Assembly (NCBI RefSeq): GCF_018263925.1
Contig: NZ_JAEVHF010000010.1
Coordinates: forward strand, 1-64,000
Length of the DNA stretch: 64,000 nt
Direction: 5' to 3'
Source: Kistimonas asteriae
GTDB lineage: Bacteria > Pseudomonadota > Gammaproteobacteria > Pseudomonadales > Endozoicomonadaceae
Each line of letters starts with the position of its first letter. The first letter of the stretch is position 1. The notes below the pieces were generated by a model that saw only the letters and a list, made by a program, of their open reading frames with translations, had not been told where the DNA came from and did no database searches. A program made the position numbers and the translations under genes. Shown here in pieces: positions 8,977-15,348 of the stretch.

Positions 8977-9052
8977 TGGCAGGCCAAGAGGGAATCGAAC
9001 CCCCAACCCCCGGTTTTGGAGACCGGTGCTCTACCAATTGAGCTATTGGCCT
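8977..9052 (-). tRNA. tRNA-Trp (CCA)
   Basis: On the minus strand, acceptor AGGCCAA pairs with TTGGCCT. The anticodon loop CTCCAAA gives CCA, and the discriminator G is followed by encoded CCA. The D-arm and anticodon arm closely match E. coli tRNA-Trp. It is isolated between the PTS operon and the second tRNA unit and points the same way as the PTS operon. Confidence 0.97.
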
Positions 9053-9131
9053 GTGAAGTGGCTGCAGTATAACACGAGAATGACGCTGCTTTTCCAGTCT
9101 TTTTTCGAAAAAGTCTTTTTGTTTCAGTCGG

Positions 9132-9160
9132 TTGACAAGGCTTCTTAAGGTTCATAGAAT
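9132..9160 (+). promoter_or_regulatory. Sigma-70 promoter of second Ala-Glu-Gly tRNA unit
   Basis: TTGACA (9132-9137) and TAGAAT (9155-9160) are 17 bp apart. A GC-rich discriminator (gcgctcc) follows, like that at the first array (327-355). The promoter lies about 57 nt before tRNA-Ala. Confidence 0.85.
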
Positions 9161-9216
9161 GCGCTCCATCTTCGCTGAGACAGCTTATTGTTTGTCTTGG
9201 TTGAGAGCTTGTATGT

Positions 9217-9292
<76 letters not shown>

Positions 9293-9314
9293 AATTCTTC
9301 TTGTAAGAATTTGT

Positions 9315-9390
9315 GTCCCCTTCGTCTAGTGGCCTAGGACACCGCCCTTTCACGGCGGTAACAGGGGTTCGAGTCCCCTAGGGGACGCCA
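9315..9390 (+). tRNA. tRNA-Glu (TTC)
   Basis: Identical to the Glu copies in the first array. The base just before the Ala-Glu spacer junction differs (ttgtgtcccc rather than ttgcgtcccc). Confidence 0.98.
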
Positions 9391-9460
9391 CTTTCTATTT
9401 GAGTGGTGTCATCTGCTCGAGACCGGATGTCGGTCGTTAAACAAAACATCAGTGTTTTAA

Positions 9461-9536
<76 letters not shown>

Positions 9537-9540
9537 AGTT

Positions 9541-9575
9541 AAAAAAGCCGTCATCAATGATGACGGCTTTTTTTT
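9541..9575. terminator. Rho-independent terminator of second tRNA unit
   Basis: The 9-bp stem GCCGTCATC...GATGACGGC has a 3-nt loop. An A run precedes it and a T run follows it. It resembles the terminator at 1517-1551, showing that the whole unit from promoter to terminator was duplicated and has begun to diverge. Confidence 0.93.
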
Positions 9576-9593
9576 GTTATTTGAGGCCGCGTT

Positions 9594-9805
9594 TCACTGT
9601 GCGGTGCCGGGCTTCAATGCCCATGCTCTACACCAGACATCCGGGTTGACCTTATGGCCCTGAAACAGATCGCAGCCTTTACTTCCTTCGACATAAAGCA
9701 CGTAGTTATCACTCTTTTGCCCAGCCTCGTATTTTCCTCACCTTTTGCGCCTGATGCGCTGAGGATATAGCCAAAGTTTTTTGCCATCGGCTCATCGACA
9801 GACAC
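9594..9805 (-). pseudogene. Possible remnant of a small protein gene, frameshifted
   Basis: On the minus strand a frame from 9805 reads about 30 residues (MSVDEPMAKNFGYILSASG...). Near 9700 the sensible reading moves to another frame, giving SDNYVLYVEGSKGCDLFQGH and ending in WALKPGTAQ before a stop at 9594. The composition looks like a real soluble protein tail, but I do not recognise the family. No ribosome site is clear. It lies in the otherwise gene-free stretch 9576-10064. Confidence 0.25.
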
Positions 9806-9990
9806 AGCCTGTCATCCGCAAGGGAGTGTCGCGAGTGGAATCAAGGAAACGCCGATGGCGTTTTTTTTCAAAAAATCACGTCTGCTTTGTATTGGGACTC
9901 TCCTCTTTAGATTGTTTGCGGCTAATCACGTATAAAAACCTTCATAAAATGACTAACTTATTGGTCTTTTTGTCTTGATTGAATTTATAT

Positions 9991-10015
9991 TTGTACAGAT
10001 GTAAGTAATTGTATA
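9991..10015 (+). promoter_or_regulatory. TTGTACA/TTGTATA direct repeat in the phrB promoter region
   Basis: TTGTACA (9991-9997) and TTGTATA (10009-10015) lie 18 bp apart in an AT-rich stretch about 50-75 nt before phrB. The same TTGTACAA core occurs twice between the LOV relic and the DUF523 gene. It is a plausible binding site for the MerR/LitR-type regulator encoded at 13531, or part of the promoter itself (inference). Confidence 0.45.
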
Positions 10016-10064
10016 AATATATTCTGAGGTGTTCTCAAAGTTCTGCCAGAGAGGAGGGTAAGGG

Positions 10065-11495
10065 GTGGCTAGAACCCGACAGCTGGTATGGTTCCGAACC
10101 GATATCAGGGCTGATGACAACAAGGCGCTTTCCCAGGCATCTCAGTCTGGTGATGTGGTGGGTGTTTACCTGATCCATCCGAATCAGTGGGTTGACCATG
10201 ATGACAGCCCCAATAAACTGTTCTTCAGGTTGTCCTGTGTCGCATCACTTCAGCGGCGTCTGGCCAGGTTCAATATTCCCTTACTGATAAAAGAAGCCGG
10301 TTATTATTCTGACTCTGCAGAGCTCTTGCTCAATCTCGCTCGTTCCCTGAATTGTCAGGGTATCTGGTTTAATGATGAATATGGTGTTAACGAGCAAACC
10401 AGAGATCAGACAGTGATAGAAGCGTTTGACGCAGCGGGCCTCTCTTTACATCGATTCACGGATGCGGTCCTGGTGGAACCGGGTCGGGTAACGACAGGCA
10501 AGGGGGAGGCTTACAAGGTTTTCACGCCATTCAAGAAAGCCGTTTACCGGTATTTACAGCCCCAGGACTGGATGCCGTGTCCATCACCATCAAAACAGGC
10601 GCCACTTGATATCGCTGCGGATCCTGTACCTGTTGATCGTTATTCACCTACAGCATCCAACATCCTGAAGCGATGGACGCCTGACGAAAAATCTGCTCAT
10701 AAAAGTCTAAACGAATTTATTGAAGCGCGTGTTCAGCGTTATGTTGAACAGCGGGATTTTCCCGCGCTGGATGGCTCAAGCAGTCTGTCACCCTGGCTGG
10801 CTGCCGGTGTATTGTCTGTTCGGCAGTGTTTTGATGCTGCCGCTCGTGCCAATGATGGTGAGCTCGATAGTGGGAATCCTGGTGTTACCTGCTGGTTGGG
10901 GGAGCTGGTTTGGCGGGAGTTTTACAAGCATATACTGGTTGCGTTTCCCCGGGTTTCGAAACACCGTCCTTTTCAGGTTGAAACTGACAGGCTGGACTGG
11001 CGACAGGTGCCTGCTCTACAGGAAGCCTGGGAGACTGGAAAAACCGGGTTTCCTCTGGTCGATGCGGCTATGCGGCAGCTGGTGGCAACGGGCTGGATGC
11101 ATAACCGTTTACGGATGGTGACGGCGATGTTCCTGTCCAAAAACCTGATGCTGGATTGGCGAGTCGGGGAACGCTTTTTCATGCGCCACCTGGTGGATGG
11201 TGATCTGGCGGCTAATAACGGGGGCTGGCAGTGGTCGGCCAGTACCGGTACCGATGCGGCGCCGTATTTCAGGATGTTTAATCCTGTCAGTCAGTCTCAG
11301 AAGTTTGATCCGGATGGCGCTTTCATTCGTGCCTGGGTGCCTGAGCTGGCAGCGCTGGATAATAAAACTATTCATCAGCCGTTAACGGGAAAAGTCGGCG
11401 ATTTGTTGGGTAGATTGGATTATCCAGCGCCGATAGTCGATCATGCTGCATCCCGTCAGCGTGTCATTGAGGCTTTCAAAGGATTGCGTTCATGA
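10065..11495 (+). CDS. phrB: Deoxyribodipyrimidine photo-lyase
   Basis: Repairs UV-induced cyclobutane pyrimidine dimers using blue light and FAD. The N-terminal antenna-binding Rossmann domain (residues 1-130) opens with LVWFRTDIRADDNKAL. The C-terminal FAD domain (about 200-476) has the class I signatures GELVWREFYKHI, GFPLVDAAMRQL, MHNRLRMV and ANNGGWQWSASTGTDAAPYF. The 476 residues match the usual length of about 470. The GTG start follows GGAGG closely and no nearby ATG is in frame. The stop codon overlaps the ATG of a broken SnoaL-like gene (ATGA), indicating an ancestral two-gene operon. It heads a light-response gene cluster with a MerR/LitR-type regulator. Confidence 0.97.
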   Translation: MARTRQLVWFRTDIRADDNKALSQASQSGDVVGVYLIHPNQWVDHDDSPNKLFFRLSCVASLQRRLARFNIPLLIKEAGYYSDSAELLLNLARSLNCQGIWFNDEYGVNEQTRDQTVIEAFDAAGLSLHRFTDAVLVEPGRVTTGKGEAYKVFTPFKKAVYRYLQPQDWMPCPSPSKQAPLDIAADPVPVDRYSPTASNILKRWTPDEKSAHKSLNEFIEARVQRYVEQRDFPALDGSSSLSPWLAAGVLSVRQCFDAAARANDGELDSGNPGVTCWLGELVWREFYKHILVAFPRVSKHRPFQVETDRLDWRQVPALQEAWETGKTGFPLVDAAMRQLVATGWMHNRLRMVTAMFLSKNLMLDWRVGERFFMRHLVDGDLAANNGGWQWSASTGTDAAPYFRMFNPVSQSQKFDPDGAFIRAWVPELAALDNKTIHQPLTGKVGDLLGRLDYPAPIVDHAASRQRVIEAFKGLRS

Positions 11496-11762
11496 GTGAT
11501 TCTGAACATCTCAGCCGGTTTCTTGAAGTGTGGTCTGCGATAAGCGCTGACAGCATCGGCGGTCACGATGAAAATATTGCGTTTTCTAATCCCTTGCATC
11601 ACATGCAGAGCTTATCAGCCTTGAGTCAATATATCCTAACATGTATGAGAAAGTGACGAAGTTCGTTTCTCTTTTGGTAAAGCTCTGGTTGATGATCAGG
11701 GCTGTGCATTTCTTTATGAACACCTCCTCGTGCTGGGCTCAATTATACGGGCATTGAAGTGA
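11492..11762 (+). pseudogene. Broken SnoaL/NTF2-like gene downstream of phrB
   Basis: An ATG overlapping the phrB stop opens a 54-codon frame (MSDSEHLSRFLEVWSAISAD...) ending at 11656. It resembles the start of the nuclear-transport-factor-2/SnoaL-like proteins often found behind phrB in gammaproteobacteria. The resemblance continues in other frames: NMYEKVTKF, then VRFSFGKALVDDQGCAFL, and finally YEHLLVLGSIIRALK with a stop at 11762. At least two frameshifts and a deletion between CAFL and YEHL are needed to explain this. The remaining 271 nt correspond to a gene normally encoding about 140 residues. Confidence 0.75.
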
Positions 11763-11784
11763 AGGGGGCAGACGGCTGATTATT

Positions 11785-12293
11785 TTATGAGCCGCTAGAT
11801 AGCGTTTGGTGGCAGTTATTTCCCCCCTTCGAGTGTTGAGATTTTTTTGCCTTGAGAGCTTCTATTTCCTGTTCCAGCGCTTCAATTATTCTCTAGCTTC
11901 CATCTGTTCAGTCACATCTTTCTGGGTGCCGATGTAGTACATCAGCGGGTCATCTCATTAAATACCGGAGAGATGCGAAGCTCATTCCAGAGTATGGGGC
12001 CATCTGTCCGATAGTTGCGAATGACCTGGCAGGTAGGTTGATCCTGCTTGAGCGCTTCCTGGATCTGTTGAATGGCATCTTGGGCGGGATACTCTTTTTC
12101 TGCAGGAGGCGACAATCCTGGTAAAGAATTTTTTCATGGGTATGGCCGGTCAGACGTTTAAATGCGGCATTGGTGTAAATGAGAATATTCCCATCGCCAT
12201 CGCCATCGCCATCGCCATCGCCATCGCGTTCGGCGATAGCAATCCCATCATTGGATTCATCCACCAGTTTTCCAGCAGGGTCGGGTCAATCAT
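11785..12293 (-). pseudogene. Decayed short LOV (PAS) blue-light photoreceptor gene
   Basis: Read on the minus strand, a start ATG at 12293 with AGAAGG ahead gives MIDPTLLEN. The reading then shifts to DESNDGIAIAERDGDG, NILIYTNAAFKRLTG and ILYQDCRLLQ; the last matches the flavin-adduct motif of LOV domains (usually NCRFLQ). A second shift near 12100 gives EYPAQDAIQQIQEALKQDQ and NYRTDGPILWNELRISPVFN. A third near 11953 gives MYYIGTQKDVTEQMEARE. A fourth near 11888 gives the coiled IIEALEQEIEALKAKK. Pieced together this is a roughly 150-residue short LOV protein of the Pseudomonas PpSB1-LOV type. Four frameshifts and a GD-codon expansion make it a pseudogene. Confidence 0.82.
12191..12226. repeat. 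Hexanucleotide microsatellite (CCATCG)x6 inside the LOV relic
   Basis: Six perfect tandem copies of CCATCG. On the minus strand they encode alternating Gly-Asp, expanding the short acidic turn (typically EGDD or DGDD) just before the first core strand NILIY of the LOV domain. Being a multiple of three, it keeps frame. It probably arose by replication slippage. Confidence 0.95.
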
Positions 12294-12313
12294 TACCTTC
12301 TCTCACAAAAAAC

Positions 12314-12321
12314 TTGTACAA
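12314..12321. promoter_or_regulatory. TTGTACAA palindrome upstream of the LOV relic
   Basis: A perfect 8-bp palindrome lies 20 nt upstream of the LOV relic start, in the divergent gap with the DUF523 gene. It shares its core with the motifs at 9991 and 12429. It is a candidate site for the LitR-type regulator (inference). Confidence 0.45.
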
Positions 12322-12409
12322 CTATGTGGGTAACCTGCCCGGCTAGCAAGTTTAGTGGCGGCGATACTGATGGATTTGTCAGGGATTGCTTTGCTAAACT
12401 GATATAAAG

Positions 12410-12436
12410 TTATACATAATATTATTTATTGTACAA
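12410..12436 (+). promoter_or_regulatory. TTATACAT/TTGTACAA element upstream of the DUF523-DUF1722 gene
   Basis: TTATACA (12410-12416) and the palindrome TTGTACAA (12429-12436) flank an AT-only stretch. The element ends 15 nt before the ATG. It resembles the phrB upstream element and suggests common light-dependent control (inference). The AT-rich core may also contain the promoter -10 region. Confidence 0.45.
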
Positions 12437-12451
12437 AAAAAGGAGGTGCTT

Positions 12452-13426
12452 ATGGCTATTGTGCCACTAGAAAAACCACAGCGTCATATAACCTTGGGGA
12501 TTAGTGCCTGCCTGATGGGCCACAAGGTGCGTTATAACGGCCAGCATAAGCGCTCTACCTTTTGCATGGATACCCTGGCTGATTATTTCAATTTTATTCC
12601 GGTGTGTCCGGAAGTGGGGATTGGCCTGGGCACGCCAAGGGAGCCCATTCGCCTGGTTGGCAACGCTGATGCGTATCGGGTTGTCGGAACGGTTAATCCT
12701 GACCGTGATGTGACCGATCCGCTGGAAGCTTATGGTCGTGAAAAAGCCCGGGAACTCAATGCAATAAGCGGCTATATCCTCATGCAGAAGTCCCCTAGTT
12801 GTGGCATGGAACGCGTGAAGATCTACGGCGAAAATGGTATTCCATCCGGCGATAACGGCCCGGGCGTGTTTGCCCGTGGTCTGATGGTGGAAAATCCGTT
12901 ACTACCCGTGGAGGAAGAAGGTCGGCTGCATGATCCGATTCTGCGCGAAAACTTTTTCACGCGTGTATTTGCCCTGCACCGCTGGCAAACCGACGTCATG
13001 CCAAATCCATCGTATAAGGCAGTGGCTGATTTCTATACGGCCTACAAATACCAGATCATGGCGCACAACCCGCAAAATTATGCCGAACTGGGGCAATTGA
13101 TTGCAAAAGGTAAGGCGGTTCCGATTGATGAACTTATGGAGACTTTCAGTCATATCTTCATGTCGACGCTGGCCAGGCGGGCGACCCGGAAGTCCCATAC
13201 GAACGTGATGTTGCATCTGACGGGTTATCTCAAGAAAACGGTCGCTGGCGGTGAGCGTGAAGAAATTCTGAAGCTCATTGAGCAGTATCGGCAGGGGGGG
13301 GGGCCCTTGGTGGTGCCCATGACACTGCTGAGAAATTATCTGCAACGCAGTGGCGGTGACTATATTCAGCAGCAGGTTTATCTTCAGCCGCACCCTGAAG
13401 TGCTGGGATTAAGAAACACTATTTAG
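12452..13426 (+). CDS. DUF523-DUF1722 protein (TudS-like / YbgA fusion)
   Basis: A 324-residue two-domain protein. The N-terminal DUF523 domain (about 1-150) starts LGISACLMGHKVRYNG and has three conserved cysteines in SACL, PVCPEV and SPSCG. In the related TudS enzymes such cysteines hold a [4Fe-4S] cluster used for thiouracil desulfuration. The C-terminal DUF1722 domain (about 190-315) is the YbgA domain that in E. coli is encoded next to phrB. The ATG at 12452 is preceded by AGGAGG; a GTG 6 nt upstream overlaps that site and is rejected. Its biochemical role is not established; it may deal with photo-damaged or thiolated nucleobases, which is inference. Its position next to phrB and a LitR-like regulator is typical of light-induced clusters. 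Confidence 0.85.
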   Translation: MAIVPLEKPQRHITLGISACLMGHKVRYNGQHKRSTFCMDTLADYFNFIPVCPEVGIGLGTPREPIRLVGNADAYRVVGTVNPDRDVTDPLEAYGREKARELNAISGYILMQKSPSCGMERVKIYGENGIPSGDNGPGVFARGLMVENPLLPVEEEGRLHDPILRENFFTRVFALHRWQTDVMPNPSYKAVADFYTAYKYQIMAHNPQNYAELGQLIAKGKAVPIDELMETFSHIFMSTLARRATRKSHTNVMLHLTGYLKKTVAGGEREEILKLIEQYRQGGGPLVVPMTLLRNYLQRSGGDYIQQQVYLQPHPEVLGLRNTI

Positions 13427-13530
13427 GCAGTATCTGTCTGTTTACTGTGGCCGTCACTCTATCAACCCCGTCTGGGACAGGCGGCGTGTGATTCGGTAGA
13501 ATCACCCGGGTTCAAAGGAAACCGTAAGTG

Positions 13531-14493
13531 ATGACTGAGAAAGAAGACGTGCTTCCCGATGTTGAAGGCGCTAATGCAGCGATGTTACCCATCCGTGAAG
13601 TATCCCGGTTGACGGGTGTCAATGCTGTCACCCTGAGGGCATGGGAACGTCGCTATGGTTTGCTTAAACCCCATCGAACCCCAAAGGGGCACCGCCTTTA
13701 TTCTGATGAGCATGTCCGGCAGATCCGCGCTATTACGGACTGGATCAATCGGGGGGTATCCGTCAGTAAGGTGCGCAAGTTACTGGAAGACGCGATAGCG
13801 GTGCCGGAACCGGCGGCCAGTGTGTCGGATGATGGTGTCTGGGATATTTACCAGCATCGCTTCATTGCTGCGCTCAAGGCACTGAATGAGCAACGGCTGG
13901 ACAGCGTATTCAATCAGACAATGTCGGAGTACCCGGCTGATACTGTCATTAGGCGGTTGTTTGAGCCGATGTTCGAAACGTTGCGGACGGCCTGGCAGGG
14001 GCTGTACGGTGACCGGTTGGAAGAACGCTTTCTGGAAAATTTCCTGCGTACGCGTATCGGGTTGAAATTGTACAACGCGAACCGCCAGTCACAGGCAGAG
14101 GATAGCTGCGGTGTGATGTTTCTTACCCTTCCTGGGGAGGTGTCAGAAATGGAGCTTCTCCTGCTGTCACTCTCTGCGGCCTCGCACGGCTGTAAAGCCC
14201 ATTATCTTGGTACGGGCATACCGCTGGTAGAAATTCCGTTGGCGGCAGAAAAACTGCAGGTGTCAGCGGTTGTTTTGCACAGTAATTCAGCGCTAGACCG
14301 GACGACTCTGTCGCGAGACCTGCTTCGGGTTGGCCAGACGTTGACGGTGCCAGTGATTGTCGCCGGACAAAGTGCCAGAATTCATCAGTCGACACTGGCT
14401 CCGGCGGGGTTTCATGTGCTATTGCCCGGCACTGACCAGACGTTGGTGTCAGTTATTCCGGATCTCCTTTCTGAGGTTCCGTTGTTAGTCTGA
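13531..14493 (+). CDS. MerR-family regulator, LitR/CarH-like without the cobalamin-ligand His
   Basis: A cytoplasmic DNA-binding protein of about 320 residues. The MerR HTH (about 15-85) contains PIREVSRLTGVNAVTLRAWE, RYGLLKP and GHRLYSDEHV. The helical middle domain (about 105-190) resembles a cobalamin cap domain. The C-terminal Rossmann-like domain retains the fold signals LTLPGEVSEMELLLLSLSAA and AHYLGTGIP. Where cobalamin-binding members have an E/DxHxxG-type motif, this reads GEVSEM, so the ligand His is missing. Light responses in such proteins must come from another partner. In Pseudomonas putida LitR-type regulators cooperate with a short LOV protein, and a LOV relic lies nearby here. 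ATG (13531) and GTG (13528) are both possible starts; AGGAA lies upstream. Confidence 0.85.
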   Translation: MTEKEDVLPDVEGANAAMLPIREVSRLTGVNAVTLRAWERRYGLLKPHRTPKGHRLYSDEHVRQIRAITDWINRGVSVSKVRKLLEDAIAVPEPAASVSDDGVWDIYQHRFIAALKALNEQRLDSVFNQTMSEYPADTVIRRLFEPMFETLRTAWQGLYGDRLEERFLENFLRTRIGLKLYNANRQSQAEDSCGVMFLTLPGEVSEMELLLLSLSAASHGCKAHYLGTGIPLVEIPLAAEKLQVSAVVLHSNSALDRTTLSRDLLRVGQTLTVPVIVAGQSARIHQSTLAPAGFHVLLPGTDQTLVSVIPDLLSEVPLLV

Positions 14494-14545
14494 ACCAGAG
14501 AAAGGTTGGTCGCAGGTAGGGTGTGATCTTTTCTGGAGCCGTTGT

Positions 14546-14908
14546 GTGATATTTGCGGCTTATACGGCCACGATATTATATTTAACCGGTTTTCTGGGGC
14601 TGTTTCCCTCGATCCCCCTGGCCTTGCTTGGCATCCTGGCGGCCATTGCCTATGCCGTCTATCTGCTGTGCGCAGGCTTACCTAACATCATGCATATTCC
14701 GTTTGAACAGGGGTTTATGATGGCAACGGCCATTGTTGCGGTCGGGCTCGTGGTGCTGGTATCCATGAAAGTGATGACCATCGTGCTGTGGGATATGGGG
14801 CTCACTGACTCAATCCCGGGGTTTCTGTGGGGTATAGATGAGCTGCTCGACAGCAAATCCTTCACGTTCCAGTATGGATTTCGCCAGTGCGACGGTGTCA
14901 TCCGGTAA
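14546..14908 (+). CDS. Yip1-like small membrane protein or C-terminal fragment
   Basis: A 120-residue frame with about three hydrophobic segments (YTATILYLTGFLGLFPSIP; LLGILAAIAYAVYLLCAGLP; ATAIVAVGLVVLVSM). The layout and the YLLCAGLP...MHIP turn resemble the last part of bacterial Yip1-domain proteins. Whole Yip1 proteins are nearer 200 residues, so the N-terminal half is missing. A GTG start with GGAG 7 nt upstream would allow translation as a short protein. The last 30 or so codons overlap the 3' end of the lipocalin gene on the opposite strand and look unnatural. It may be a fragment rather than an active gene; function unknown. Confidence 0.5.
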   Translation: MIFAAYTATILYLTGFLGLFPSIPLALLGILAAIAYAVYLLCAGLPNIMHIPFEQGFMMATAIVAVGLVVLVSMKVMTIVLWDMGLTDSIPGFLWGIDELLDSKSFTFQYGFRQCDGVIR

Positions 14909-15343
14909 TGTCGGGGTTCTGCTCAGCAGCCAGACATAGTCACGGTCAGGTTCTCCGACCACCACATAACGGTAATCATCTTCCAGCGCGATGACCCAGT
15001 AATCCCCCCAGAAGGGTCGGATGCCCAGGACATTAAAAAAACTGACTTCCAGGCGAGAGTTTTCCGGTGGATTGGTACTGCGAGCCAATCCCTGTGCGGT
15101 TTGGGTTTTACCATCCTTGTTGTCGCACTGGTTCAGGACATCAATATCACCGTCTTCCCGCAGTGTGTAGGTTGCCATGACATTGGCTACACATTTGCGT
15201 TGAAAAACGTTAGGTAGCCGGGCTATTTCGTACCACTGACCGGCATAACGCGTGAGATCAACCTGCGAAACGGTGGTTAGTGACTGTGCCGTGGCATATC
15301 CCGTGGCGAGGCACAGCCAGAGTGCCAGTAGCTGGCGCAGCAT
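14810..15343 (-). CDS. blc: Lipocalin (Blc-type)
   Basis: A small beta-barrel lipid-binding protein of 177 residues. A signal peptide is evident (MLRQLLALWLCLATGYATAQ, likely cut after ATA). The usual Blc lipobox is absent, so the product may be periplasmic rather than outer-membrane anchored. The lipocalin motif YAGQWYEIARLPN, the Cys in FQRKCV, the NQCDNKDG turn and the YRYVVVGEPDRDYVWLLSR strand pair identify the family. The ATG has AGGAG 8 nt upstream. It sits 5 nt after the alpha/beta hydrolase gene, so the two form an operon. Lipocalins occur in light-regulated phr/LitR clusters, where a role in membrane lipid repair is suspected. Confidence 0.92.
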   Translation of the reverse strand: MLRQLLALWLCLATGYATAQSLTTVSQVDLTRYAGQWYEIARLPNVFQRKCVANVMATYTLREDGDIDVLNQCDNKDGKTQTAQGLARSTNPPENSRLEVSFFNVLGIRPFWGDYWVIALEDDYRYVVVGEPDRDYVWLLSRTPTLPDDTVALAKSILEREGFAVEQLIYTPQKPRD

Positions 15344-15348
15344 GGGTG

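Noticed and set aside
12191-12226. Short tandem repeats that might suggest a CRISPR array
   Set aside because: It is a perfect hexanucleotide microsatellite with no spacers, and it lies inside a coding relic.
12136-12333. Plus-strand frame with repeated Ile-Ala encoded by the hexamer repeat
   Set aside because: It is the shadow of the (CCATCG) repeat. The opposite strand matches a LOV domain, and this frame has no conserved features.
12902-13393. 163-codon minus-strand frame inside the DUF523-DUF1722 gene
   Set aside because: The plus-strand gene has a strong ribosome site and conserved domains; the antisense frame has neither.
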